In this document: positions 52,288 to 60,538 of the stretch, one piece after another | Layout: every line of letters starts with the position of its first letter | How positions within the stretch are numbered: position 1 is the first letter of the stretch | Assembly: GCA_023665475.1 (NCBI GenBank) | Contig: JAMPEB010000002.1 | Location: forward strand, 1 to 64,000 | Source of the DNA: Lachnoclostridium sp. | Lineage (GTDB): Bacteria; Bacillota; Clostridia; Lachnospirales; Lachnospiraceae | Length of the DNA: 64,000 nucleotides | Reading direction: 5' to 3' | The notes under the pieces: generated by a model | Databases searched by the model: none | Told to the model about the DNA's origin: nothing | Seen by the model: the letters and a program-made list of their open reading frames with translations, nothing else | Program-made: the position numbers and the translations under genes

Positions 52288-52506
52288 TCGCTTATCAGGC
52301 GTTTGCGAAACTCTAGTTTTTGCAGAGTGTCGTTCGGCGAAACATACACCATCTGTATGTTGCACATTCCACCGCAGACACGCTCCCGCTTTGGCTGCTT
52401 GGAAACATGCAATGCTTATGCAATAAACATTTGTGCCCAACTCGGTTTATGAAAGTTTGAGTTTTGCAATTACCTAAATATCAGTTATCAGGCATCTGCG
52501 AAACAG
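52288..52506. repeat. Direct repeat TTATCAGGCRTYTGCGAAAC
   Basis: Two copies differing at two bases, one near 52291-52310 and one near 52487-52506, in the 265-base gap between the DUF2185 and VWA genes. A weaker match (GGACATTTGCGAAAC) occurs near 55527. No gene is seen in the gap. Confidence 0.5.
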
Positions 52507-52525
52507 CTCACTTACAAATGTCTTA

Positions 52526-53728
52526 TCACTTATTCACCATCAGTCTTTCCATGGCACGGTTCAGTCCGTCCACGGTAAGCTTGAACATGGGGAACATCTC
52601 CTTGATTGCCGTCTCCGCTTCCCTCCAGGGCGCTTTGCCCGGTGCCATTTTCGGATTCAGCCACACCACCTTCTTGTAATGGCGTTTCACCAGCTTAAGC
52701 CACTCATAGCCGGAAAGCCCGCCGTTTGGCCCCCTGTAATTGCCGGTGTCGGAATACAGCTCCTCCGGCGCCATCGCCGCATCCCCTACGATAATCACCT
52801 TATAATCGCTGTCCAGATTGCGGAACATCCACTCCGTATCCACCCAATCCCCATTCTCGCATTCCGGGGTCTTGTAAACCTTGCTGTAAATGCAGTTATG
52901 GAAATAATAAGCCTTTACATCCTTGTAATGATTGGACTTATGGACTGCCTGAAACAAATCATTCAACAATGAACTGTAGGGAATCATGGTGCCGCCGCTG
53001 TCCATCAAAAGAAGCAGCTTCACGGCATTTTTTCTGGGTTTTTGCATCACAATCTGTAAACAGCCCCCATTGTTGCAGGTCTTATCCACGGTGCCGTTTA
53101 TGTCAAGCTCCGTCTCCGGCACATCCAGCCTGCTGGAAAACTGCCGCAGCTTGCGAAACGCCATCTGGAACTGCCTGTTGTCAAGAACCCTGTCATCCCT
53201 GAAATCCTTGTATTTTCTTGCGCCTACCACAGAAAATGCCGACTGATAACCTGTCTGGCCACCCACGCGCACACCGCCTACATTGCCGCCCATATTGCCG
53301 AAAGAGGTCTTTCCCATGGTGCCAATCCAGAAGCTTCCGCCGTTGTGCTCTTCATTCTGGTCCTTCAAACGCTGCTTAAAGGTTTCCTCCACATCCTCCT
53401 TGTCAATCTGCAGGTCTTCCATCCGGTTCAAATGGTCCCTTGCCTCCTCATGGGCAAGCTCCATCATCTCAGATTTATCCAGCCATCTGAGCATCTGCGC
53501 CCCCACTTCCGGCTCCTTCTGCACCGCCTTGAAGCACTCCTCAAAAGCCATGTCGAATTTATCAAAATCCGTCTCACTCTTTACTAAAATCATGCGGGCG
53601 ACATAATAAAACTGCGTGAGGGAACTGCCGCACAATCCCCTGTCAAGGGCATCCTGCAATGTAAGCCACTCTCCTAAAGTCACCCGTATTCCTTTGTCCC
53701 GCAAGGTATGGAAAAAATCGATAAACAT
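52526..53728 (-). CDS. VWA-domain protein (CoxE-like)
   Basis: A 400-residue protein starting MFIDFFHTLRDKGIRVTLGE. The C-terminal VWA domain has the metal-site sequence LLLMDSGGTMIPYS (DxGxT/S form) near residue 240. A glycine-rich linker (FGNMGGNVGGVRVGGQTGY) sits in the middle. CoxE-type VWA proteins act with MoxR ATPases, as the one encoded upstream here, to mature or insert metals into partner enzymes; the client is unknown. GGAGG lies six bases before the ATG. Confidence 0.85.
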   Translation of the reverse strand: MFIDFFHTLRDKGIRVTLGEWLTLQDALDRGLCGSSLTQFYYVARMILVKSETDFDKFDMAFEECFKAVQKEPEVGAQMLRWLDKSEMMELAHEEARDHLNRMEDLQIDKEDVEETFKQRLKDQNEEHNGGSFWIGTMGKTSFGNMGGNVGGVRVGGQTGYQSAFSVVGARKYKDFRDDRVLDNRQFQMAFRKLRQFSSRLDVPETELDINGTVDKTCNNGGCLQIVMQKPRKNAVKLLLLMDSGGTMIPYSSLLNDLFQAVHKSNHYKDVKAYYFHNCIYSKVYKTPECENGDWVDTEWMFRNLDSDYKVIIVGDAAMAPEELYSDTGNYRGPNGGLSGYEWLKLVKRHYKKVVWLNPKMAPGKAPWREAETAIKEMFPMFKLTVDGLNRAMERLMVNK

Positions 53729-53749
53729 GCTAAACCTCCATGTCAGAGC

Positions 53750-53840
53750 CAATATTTCTGTGCTGCCATTTTGTACTATTATTTCTGTGCTGGTATTTCT
53801 GTACTGTTATTTCTGTGCCAGTATTTCTGTACTGTCCTTC
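53750..53840. repeat. Tandem array of about 14 bases, TATTTCTGTRCTG
   Basis: Five units, alternating between TATTTCTGTGCTG/CCAG and TATTTCTGTACTGT forms, plus one diverged unit, sit just upstream of the VWA ribosome site. The alternation makes a 28-base higher-order unit. The remaining gap up to 54069 has no recognised gene. Confidence 0.75.
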
Positions 53841-54069
53841 CACGCCATTCCAAAAAATATCATCTATGCAGCTATCCAAAATATTTTATTGTTTGCAGCC
53901 ATTCAAGCTGTATTTGTAAAACCGTGATTTTAAAATCCTTATTTTGTTTATTCATATTTCGGACTCATCCATATACTCCTGCATACAACAGAAACGGCTT
54001 CACAAAGCCTGTTTTCATATATCGAAGATTTCTGCCTGCAATACTGCTGCCAGCAAAAAGTATGAAAAT

Positions 54070-54297
54070 TTATTTCAAACCTCTTTTAATAATGAACTTT
54101 ATCCCAAAACATACAACCAATACAATGACCGCAACCATGCCGCGAACCAGAATGCTGGCATACCAAGGTGCGGACCATGCGGCATACAAATCGGGATGGG
54201 CTTTATAATCCAAATAGACATACACTCCATTCCCTACAGCCACTCCCACAAAGCAGCCCATGATAATGTTAAGCACCTGATTGATTCGTTTTTGCAT
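54070..54297 (-). CDS. Small two-span membrane protein, 75 aa
   Basis: Two hydrophobic helices (about residues 9-29 and 48-68) with a loop DYKAHPDLYAAWSAPWYA between them and a basic end KRGLK. It lies between the MoxR ATPase and VWA genes on the same strand, 16 bases after the MoxR stop, with GGAGG upstream. No family is recognised; the link to the MoxR-VWA pair is by position only. Confidence 0.65.
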   Translation of the reverse strand: MQKRINQVLNIIMGCFVGVAVGNGVYVYLDYKAHPDLYAAWSAPWYASILVRGMVAVIVLVVCFGIKFIIKRGLK

Positions 54298-54313
54298 CTC
54301 AACTTTCCTCCCT

Positions 54314-55132
54314 CTAAGACAAGTCCGAATGCTTCACCAACTCTAAATCTTCATCCTTCTTTACCACAACTCCCACAAAAGGAAGTGCGCTCCTTATGGT
54401 GTCCGCGGGGATTCCGCCAATCTGCAGGGCATTCACCCAATCAATCAGCTCGGAGGTGCTGGGTTTTTTGCGGATGTCACGGATGCTGCGGATATTATAA
54501 AATACCTCCATGGCATTCTGCAGCAGATGCTCCTCCACATCGGGGAAATGCACCTTCACAATCTGCTCCATCAGCTCCTTGTCCGGAAATTCGATATAAT
54601 GAAAAATGCAGCGGCGCAAAAACGCATCCGGAAGCTCCTTCTCCGCATTGGAGGTAATCATCACAATGGGTCTGTGCTTTGCCTTTACCGTTCTCTTGGT
54701 TTCGTTAATATAAAACTCCATCTGGTCAAGCTCCCACAAAAGGTCATTGGGAAATTCCAAGTCTGCCTTGTCAATCTCGTCAATCAAAAGCACCACCTGC
54801 TCTTCACTGTCAAAAGCTTCTCCCAGCTTGCCAAGCTTAATATACCTTGCGATATCATCCACGCCTTCCTCGCCAAACTGCCCATCATAAAGGCGCTGGA
54901 TGGTATCGTATACATAAAGCCCCTCCTGAGCCTTGGTGGTTGATTTGATATTCCAGATAATCAGCTTCTTGCCTAAAGCCCTTGCCACGGCATCCGCTAA
55001 CTGGGTTTTCCCTGTTCCCGGCTCCCCTTTGATTAGAAGGGGCTTCTGCAGGGCTATGGCAATGTTTACGCTTGCCATCAGTTCCTCGCTTGCCACATAT
55101 TCACTTGTCCCCTGAAATCCCTGTGTTTCCAT
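54314..55132 (-). CDS. MoxR-family AAA+ ATPase
   Basis: A 272-residue AAA+ chaperone: Walker A KGEPGTGKTQLADAV near residue 38, Walker B VVLLIDEIDKADLEFPNDLLWEL near 112, sensor 1 IVMITSNAEKELPDAFLRRC with the arginine finger. MoxR ATPases act with VWA proteins to activate metal enzymes or stress complexes. The partner VWA gene follows after a small membrane gene, making a three-gene unit. GAGAGGTAAATAAGGC precedes the ATG. The palindrome GCTGTTATAACAGC (55157-55170) lies near the probable promoter. Confidence 0.9.
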   Translation of the reverse strand: METQGFQGTSEYVASEELMASVNIAIALQKPLLIKGEPGTGKTQLADAVARALGKKLIIWNIKSTTKAQEGLYVYDTIQRLYDGQFGEEGVDDIARYIKLGKLGEAFDSEEQVVLLIDEIDKADLEFPNDLLWELDQMEFYINETKRTVKAKHRPIVMITSNAEKELPDAFLRRCIFHYIEFPDKELMEQIVKVHFPDVEEHLLQNAMEVFYNIRSIRDIRKKPSTSELIDWVNALQIGGIPADTIRSALPFVGVVVKKDEDLELVKHSDLS

Positions 55133-55156
55133 ATTGCCTTATTTACCTCTCATTCT

Positions 55157-55170
55157 GCTGTTATAACAGC
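55157..55170. promoter_or_regulatory. Perfect palindrome upstream of the MoxR operon
   Basis: GCTGTTATAACAGC, 14 bases, lies 25 bases before the MoxR ATG, beside A/T-rich -10-like sequence. It is a possible operator. The rest of the 424-base gap to the next gene (55171-55452) contains nothing recognisable. Confidence 0.4.
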
Positions 55171-55452
55171 TATATATTCTAATTTTATCTTTTCATAACT
55201 ACAGTAATCATTCATCATTCATCACATATTTCCCATTCCATTATCCTGTTCTGAACAGTTGCCATATTAATAATATTGTGCTTCGTTCTTTTTTACAAAT
55301 ATGCCTTACAATATGCCCTCACTTCCTATCATCATACAATATTTTTCCGCTCATTTCAAGGCAGAACCATATATTTCACCACAAAACACCACCCCTTTAT
55401 CCTCTTACTGTCCGCCGGAGCCGTTCAAACCTAAAATCTGAGATTGTGAACA

Positions 55453-55502
55453 GCAAAAAGAAAGCTGCCCCTTTACGATTTTTCCATCGTAAAAGCAGCA
55501 GC
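55453..55502 (-). terminator. Terminator after the SMI1/KNR4 gene
   Basis: On the minus strand GCTG..TTTTACGAT and ATCGTAAA..CAGC pair around a short loop, followed by TTTCTTTTT. It ends the leftward transcript of the immunity gene cluster. Confidence 0.8.
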
Positions 55503-55555
55503 CCTTCCTCATTTTTTACACACCCGGACATTTGCGAAACAAATATTTGAGGTTA

Positions 55556-55885
55556 TCATTCCTCGCTAAGATACTCATATAAAAACTTTCCGAAAGTATC
55601 CTCCCAAAATCCTATAATAACCAGATTTTGAGGAAGCCCCGCACTGCGTTCCTGCTGCGTGGCCGTCACAATGTCATCATACTCATTATTTGTGATACCG
55701 AAGATGATTTCTCCTCCCGCATCACCACCGCCAAAATCAGCTAAAAACGCCTTGTAACTCTCAGGAAAAACAACCGACAGCGCTTTCATTGCGTTTTCTA
55801 TTTCGCTTTCTGAAACACCGCCAACAAATTCTACAGCATCCATATCCATAAGTTCTTTTGCCTTTTTGTAATACTCCATATGCAC
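55556..55885 (-). CDS. SMI1/KNR4-family protein, short
   Basis: A 109-residue protein with the SMI1/KNR4 pattern: VSESEIENAMKALSVVFPESYKAFL, ADFGGGDAGGEIIFGI and VIIGFWEDTFGKFLYEYL. Family members are often immunity proteins for secreted toxins. It is shorter than usual (about 130-150), missing the final strand-helix, so it may be a truncated form. GTG start with AAAGGA seven bases upstream. It is the last of four immunity-type genes in a row. Confidence 0.78.
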   Translation of the reverse strand: MHMEYYKKAKELMDMDAVEFVGGVSESEIENAMKALSVVFPESYKAFLADFGGGDAGGEIIFGITNNEYDDIVTATQQERSAGLPQNLVIIGFWEDTFGKFLYEYLSEE

Positions 55886-55909
55886 ATTTTCATCCTTTCT
55901 GCTCTTATC

Positions 55910-56410
55910 TTAAATATCCTTTAATTCTTCTGGCAGCTCTCTTTCCTGTTTGAGCAGGTATTTCTTTAAAAGTTCTTTGCCATACGCACCCGGCGGCAGG
56001 ATTCCCAATTCATCATATGCCCACCTTATTTTGATTTCCATACCACTCAGTCCTTCGTTATTTTCATAAGAATACTTTACATTAAATTTCCAATCTTTAT
56101 CCAATGTAAAGGTAAAAGAATACCACGGCTCCTCACCCGCATCTTTGAATGCATGCCACAAGCTTTCATTTATTTTATCGAGGTCATTCATAAGCTTATT
56201 ATATTCTCTTTCATTTACACCATACTTATCCCAAATATTCTCACAATAATGATAGTTTCCGTCTTCTGTATAAAAATAAAAGAGAGCCATGCTGGAATAT
56301 TCGGTTTGATTTGCATACAACACAACTTTTTCCCATTCAAAGGGGATTACTTCATCTAATTTCTGCGCGATTGCCGTATAATATTTTGTTAAAGTTTCTT
56401 CGTTCATCAT
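55910..56410 (-). CDS. YezG-family immunity protein (DUF600)
   Basis: A 166-residue protein matching the YezG/DUF600 family: MNEETLTKYYTAIAQKLDEVIP, then WEKVVLYANQTEYSSMALFYF and LWHAFKDAGEEPWYSFTFTL. In Bacillus YezG is the immunity partner of the LXG toxin YeeF. The start at 56410 has AAAGGA nine bases upstream. No LXG toxin gene is seen in the window. It lies between the DUF6985-like gene and the SMI1/KNR4 gene. Confidence 0.85.
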   Translation of the reverse strand: MMNEETLTKYYTAIAQKLDEVIPFEWEKVVLYANQTEYSSMALFYFYTEDGNYHYCENIWDKYGVNEREYNKLMNDLDKINESLWHAFKDAGEEPWYSFTFTLDKDWKFNVKYSYENNEGLSGMEIKIRWAYDELGILPPGAYGKELLKKYLLKQERELPEELKDI

Positions 56411-56474
56411 AAGACTTTTTCCTTTCTCGTTTTTCAAATTTCTCCAAGCCTCTGTTAAGGATTATCTGAAAACG

Positions 56475-56930
56475 CTACAGCAGATAGTCATATTCCTCCA
56501 CTGACGGTTCATTTCCGGACAGCAAAATGCACAAACCATGTTCTTCTTCCCATGCGCAGTCGCATAACCAGCCAAACTGACCTTCCCTGTCAATATACAG
56601 ATTTGTTACCCCGATTAATTTAACAATCAAATCCTCTGTTACATTTTCTAAGCTTAATTGTTCGGGAATATCAAATTCCTCAGAAATCATATCAAAATTC
56701 TCTTTATAATAATTTAACAGAACCTCCGGGACTTTCTTGCTATATTCCTCAAAATGATCATTATACTGAACATAGGCTTCTCTTTGAATGTCCAATATTT
56801 CCTGGTCTGAATAACATTCTGCGACAATACATAAATTAATTTCCCTATTCAGAATAGTAACTTTTTCTCTCTTAACCCATGAATCATCGTACTCCATATC
56901 GCCAAATATCTTATCCTTAATGGTTTTCAT
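56475..56930 (-). CDS. DUF6985-like protein, 151 aa
   Basis: A protein starting MKTIKDKIFGDMEYDDSWVK and ending CILLSGNEPSVEEYDYLL. The pattern (short FG turn, DEWxK, then QREAYVQYNDHFEEYSKKVP and a final YLL) resembles DUF6985 or DUF2262 proteins, both common in immunity gene clusters. The family choice is tentative. It is on the same strand as, and between, Imm30 and YezG genes. Confidence 0.6.
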   Translation of the reverse strand: MKTIKDKIFGDMEYDDSWVKREKVTILNREINLCIVAECYSDQEILDIQREAYVQYNDHFEEYSKKVPEVLLNYYKENFDMISEEFDIPEQLSLENVTEDLIVKLIGVTNLYIDREGQFGWLCDCAWEEEHGLCILLSGNEPSVEEYDYLL

Positions 56931-56951
56931 ACATCCTATCCTCCAATTATT

Positions 56952-57407
56952 TTATTGTGAAACTTTTTCATATATCATATCTACTTTTTCCCCAAACCGG
57001 TCAGGATTATCTTGTTTTACATCAGCCAGCAGATTTAATATTTTTTCTTTCTCCTCCTGTTCTAATCCATCAATAACTTCAACATATTTTTCAAAATACT
57101 TCTGGCTGTTAAGGATGCGTTTATTTAATGTCATTGCCCAATCGTGTGCATCCTTCATTGCAGGCGTGCAAAGGGCAATGCATTTTAAATACTCTTCACT
57201 TATCAACTGCTCAATCAGATGTATCATGCCGGACATAAGCTCATCATCCTCTGTATCATCATAAAACGCCTGGCATATCTGATTCACATCTTCCATTTCA
57301 ATATTTCCGTCTAAATCTTGTAATGCATCTTCAAATAGCTCACATTCCTCGTCTGTGCTTAACTTTCTGCAATGATATAATTGCTGTATTTGAGCGTTCT
57401 TTTCCAT
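56952..57407 (-). CDS. Immunity protein Imm30-like
   Basis: About 151 residues, starting MEKNAQIQQLYHCRKLSTDE. The middle part, CQAFYDDTEDDELMSGMIHLIEQLI, matches the FDDxTExxEVMxxLxHxIE signature of Imm30, an all-helical immunity domain. It is the first gene of a four-gene leftward set. The start is uncertain: ATG at 57407 or 57419, since GGAAAGG lies just before the latter. Confidence 0.78.
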   Translation of the reverse strand: MEKNAQIQQLYHCRKLSTDEECELFEDALQDLDGNIEMEDVNQICQAFYDDTEDDELMSGMIHLIEQLISEEYLKCIALCTPAMKDAHDWAMTLNKRILNSQKYFEKYVEVIDGLEQEEKEKILNLLADVKQDNPDRFGEKVDMIYEKVSQ

Positions 57408-57442
57408 ATTAGTAACCATGCCTTTCCACAAACTTCTTATTT

Positions 57443-57472
57443 TTAAATCAAACTATTTTTGTAGTTTGATTT
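57443..57472. terminator. Inverted repeat between Imm30 and metF
   Basis: AAATCAAACTA and TAGTTTGATTT form a stem with a TTTTTG-like loop, in the gap between divergent genes. It may act as a transcript barrier or operator. Confidence 0.45.
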
Positions 57473-57590
57473 ATTATATCATTACCGCCGGAAATGTCAA
57501 TCTATAATAGTTTCTTTTCTTGAAAAATATATCTTAATGTGCTACCATAATCTTGTTTTATATGGAAACTCAAGAAAGGAACATAAGAAA

Positions 57591-58445
57591 ATGATTACTG
57601 ACCTTTTAAAACAGAAGCGCACTTTATCTTTTGAAGTATATCCCCCAAAAAAAGAGGATGAATTTGAGGCGGCCTATCAGGTTTTGGACTCCCTCGGCGG
57701 CCTGAATCCCGATTTTATCAGCGTCACCTATGGCGCAGGCGGGAGCAATTCCAAAAAGACCGTGGAACTCGCCTCCTATATCCAGAATAACTTAAAAATT
57801 GATGCCTTGGCGCATATGACCTGCGTGGGATGCAAAAAAGAACTTTTAATGCAGGTGTCGGAAGAATTAAAAGCAGCCAATGTCACCCATGTGCTTGCCC
57901 TGCGCGGCGACCGCCCGAAAGATATGACGGACGAACAGTTTGAATCAAGAGACTTTGCCCATGCCAATGACATGATGGCATTTTTAAAGGAGCATACCGA
58001 ACTGCATTTAGCCGGGGCATGTTATCCCGAGAAGCATTATGAGTGCTTCAGCATGGAAACGGATTTGAATAATTTAAAACGCAAACAGGATGCAGGGGCA
58101 GAATTTTTGATTACCCAGCTCTTTTTCGACAATGACTTTTTTTATTCCTTCCGGGAAAAGGCTCAGAAAAAGGGAATTACTATTCCAATCTGTGCAGGCA
58201 TTATGCCCATCACCACTCCCAAGCAGATAGGAACCACCATCACCCTCTCCGGCTCCAGCATCCCGAAGGAGCTTGCGGATATTGTTGCAAAATACGGCGA
58301 CAATGCCGATGACATCCGAAAGGCGGGCACGGATTATGCCATCCGCCAAATCTTAGATTTGCAGGCAAATGATGCGGACGGCATTCATATTTACTGCATG
58401 AACCGCCCCAAGACCACCGCTGCCATTGTGGAGGCTGTGAGGTAA
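57591..58445 (+). CDS. metF: Methylenetetrahydrofolate reductase
   Basis: A 284-residue flavoenzyme that reduces methylene-THF to methyl-THF for methionine synthesis. The start FEVYPPKKEDEFEAAYQVLD, SVTYGAGGS, HMTCVGCKK, ALRGDRPKD and GIMPITTPKQI are the family blocks. The ATG at 57591 has AAAGGA nine bases upstream. It is a plus-strand gene. Length fits the short bacterial form. Confidence 0.94.
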   Translation: MITDLLKQKRTLSFEVYPPKKEDEFEAAYQVLDSLGGLNPDFISVTYGAGGSNSKKTVELASYIQNNLKIDALAHMTCVGCKKELLMQVSEELKAANVTHVLALRGDRPKDMTDEQFESRDFAHANDMMAFLKEHTELHLAGACYPEKHYECFSMETDLNNLKRKQDAGAEFLITQLFFDNDFFYSFREKAQKKGITIPICAGIMPITTPKQIGTTITLSGSSIPKELADIVAKYGDNADDIRKAGTDYAIRQILDLQANDADGIHIYCMNRPKTTAAIVEAVR

Positions 58446-58502
58446 AGATGGTTAAACGGGAGTTGACAAACGCCTTAATGGACAGAGAGAAAGGGACATC
58501 CT

Positions 58503-58868
58503 ATGTGGGATAAAGTATTTAAGCATCAAAAACAGAATTACCCCAACGGCTTTTCAAAGACACCGGCAAAGGACCGAAAAAATGCCGGCATAATCGTTGT
58601 CTGCGGTGTGATTTGCGCTTTATTAGGAGCATTTGGCTGCTTGACTATGCTAATAACAACTATGGGATTGAATGCCAATATTTCCAGAGATAATAGCGCA
58701 ACTTTTTTCGCTGCTTTGGGACTTGTTTTGATTCTTCTCGGAGCGCTGCTATTTTGGTTTGGCTGCAGGCGCTTATCCGGTACAAATTCGCACCTCACAG
58801 ACCGGCAATCCTCTCCTCAAACTGCTGCAGACTCCGGACACCTGCAGCAGCCTTGCACCAGAGACTGA
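58503..58868 (+). CDS. Small membrane protein with an abnormal C-terminus
   Basis: A 121-residue frame with two hydrophobic helices (about 28-50 and 66-88). The last 30 residues (LTDRQSSPQTAADS onward) are read through the opposite strand of a decayed Rpn-type gene, suggesting the original gene was cut and fused to that DNA. AAAGGG lies before the ATG. It follows metF by 58 bases on the same strand. Family unknown. Confidence 0.5.
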   Translation: MWDKVFKHQKQNYPNGFSKTPAKDRKNAGIIVVCGVICALLGAFGCLTMLITTMGLNANISRDNSATFFAALGLVLILLGALLFWFGCRRLSGTNSHLTDRQSSPQTAADSGHLQQPCTRD

Positions 58869-59100
58869 GTATTTCCGGATTTTTCTGACTTTTGATTCGG
58901 TTCTCAAGTTCCGCGGGAACCGCTCCCAATTCCCCTAAAAAATCCAAGATTGCCTCAGCTTTTCCTTGTTCTATTCCTCGCCTGAGTATCGTCTTCGCCT
59001 CATATTCCAGAACCTGTCCTACCATAACCTCTTTCACTCCCTCCCTGACAATGTCATGCCCTGCAGCTATATGCTCCAGCGCCTTATTTGACATATCCAT
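58795..59100 (-). pseudogene. C-terminal remnant of a Rpn/PD-(D/E)XK nuclease
   Basis: About 101 residues with the tail typical of Rpn-family (transposase_31) proteins: VGQVLEYEAKTILRRGIEQG, then ILDFLGELGAVPAELENRIKS and LSLWCKAAAGVRSLQQFEERI. The nuclease core (about 200 residues) is missing, so it is a decayed fragment. It overlaps the end of the membrane protein gene on the other strand by 74 bases. Confidence 0.75.
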
Positions 59101-59144
59101 AAGTGTACATCTTGTGTACCATCAAATTTTCTTCATCATACACT

Positions 59145-59816
59145 TTAGCAAAACATTGAATAAATTTTCCGAAGAAATAATAAATCATCTAAAGTATAAT
59201 CACTATTTTTCTTTAAATCCAATTCTGCCAATACGCCTTTCATTCCTTTTATTTTTTGCTCATCATCTAACATTTCAAGAAACTTTAAATCCACACCATA
59301 TTTTTGGTACATTTCTTCAACACGCTGTATTATCATCCTATCTTTAATCTCAGGCTTTTTAATAACCATCCCACCCAAATCAAATATATACCTGTTCTTC
59401 ATATGATCAAAATGAGATTTAATCCCTTGTAACTCAAAATGAAATGTTTTTGCACACCAATATAACATTGCAATCAACATTCCCTCTACTTGATAATAAC
59501 ACACATCATATTGCAGGCTGCATATCTTAATAACAGTATTATTTCCTAATAAGCTATTTATTTTAATATAATCTGCCAGCATGTCAACAGCTTTATAAAT
59601 TGCAGCCCTGTCTTCCTTGCAAAATATTTCATTTAATCTTAATGGTTTGCTGCTAAATGAAAGATATATTCCCTCGCGCACTGCTATAACCTCATCCAAA
59701 ATATCTTTCTTATCACATACTTCACCAAATATTGTTATACTGATTCCCCAGATTCCTTCCAATAATGTATACTTGTACTCATACATTTGGTTTTGATTAT
59801 CCTTTTCTTTCATCAT
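59145..59816 (-). CDS. Unknown protein, 223 aa
   Basis: Family not recognised. The protein is mixed alpha/beta and starts MMKEKDNQNQMYEYKYTLLE; it includes CSLQYDVCYYQVEGMLIAMLYWCAK, a possible buried helix, and a charged C-terminal helix. It lacks a signal peptide. It stands among immunity-type genes and the next gene upstream is another unknown on the same strand (about 100 bases away), so a role in immunity is possible but not shown. No strong ribosome site precedes the ATG. Confidence 0.6.
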   Translation of the reverse strand: MMKEKDNQNQMYEYKYTLLEGIWGISITIFGEVCDKKDILDEVIAVREGIYLSFSSKPLRLNEIFCKEDRAAIYKAVDMLADYIKINSLLGNNTVIKICSLQYDVCYYQVEGMLIAMLYWCAKTFHFELQGIKSHFDHMKNRYIFDLGGMVIKKPEIKDRMIIQRVEEMYQKYGVDLKFLEMLDDEQKIKGMKGVLAELDLKKNSDYTLDDLLFLRKIYSMFC

Positions 59817-59917
59817 AATACCCAGCTTGCTTTACAAGATTTTTCACTTTTTCCACTGCCAATTTAAAAGCCCTCTCCTTTTTCAAAAAGGTGTTCCTCA
59901 TCGACTAATTCATAAAC

Positions 59918-60499
59918 CTAAAAATACTCTATGCAAATTAAATTATCCGTTTGCTCATACCAATTCTGTACATCTGTTAAATTTTTTAGTTTCTTTTGCT
60001 GTGCTGCATCATTTGATTGATTTTCAACTTCCCTTTTCATACATTCACTTGCCACATTCTTATCCTGAATTACTTTATCCTCATTTAAATAATTCAAAAT
60101 AAATTCAATATTAAACAAACAGAAGCTTACTTCATTACCTGTATCCTCAAGTAACATTTCCAAAAAAGCTTCCATATTTGTAGCAAATATATTTCCATAA
60201 GCAAACTCTGTTTCTGCATATTCTTTTGTTGTATTATTTACATTTTCCGGTTTTATTCTTTCATGTTTTTTCCAAATATCTTCATTTAATTCCTTGTTAT
60301 CCAATACAGCATCCCAGCAGATATCTAATATTTCTCTATATTCTTCCCATCTATTCCATTGTCTATCTTTGGCGAACTGCTGATACGCTTTAAATTGACG
60401 TTCCAAGCACATAAGAGCTACTTTTCGTTTCTCATATTTATTTAATCCTGCGCATATTTTTTCCATACTCTTCTTATGCTCTTCTAAGAAATGCAACAT
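59918..60499 (-). CDS. Unknown helical protein, DUF416-like
   Basis: A 193-residue protein, all-helical by appearance. The N-terminal block (NKYEKRKVALMCLERQFKAY, then WNRWEEYREILDICWDAVL) resembles YjaG/DUF416 and related immunity families, where a LERxxxxYxxF core is conserved; the similarity is weak. GGAG lies ten bases before the ATG. It lies upstream of the 223-residue unknown gene. Confidence 0.6.
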   Translation of the reverse strand: MLHFLEEHKKSMEKICAGLNKYEKRKVALMCLERQFKAYQQFAKDRQWNRWEEYREILDICWDAVLDNKELNEDIWKKHERIKPENVNNTTKEYAETEFAYGNIFATNMEAFLEMLLEDTGNEVSFCLFNIEFILNYLNEDKVIQDKNVASECMKREVENQSNDAAQQKKLKNLTDVQNWYEQTDNLICIEYF

Positions 60500-60538
60500 A
60501 CATCTTTACTCCATTCATTGCAATGATAATCCTACTTT

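Noticed and set aside
53750..53840. CRISPR array
   Set aside because: The repeats are about 14 bases, contiguous and without unique spacers, and no cas gene is near.
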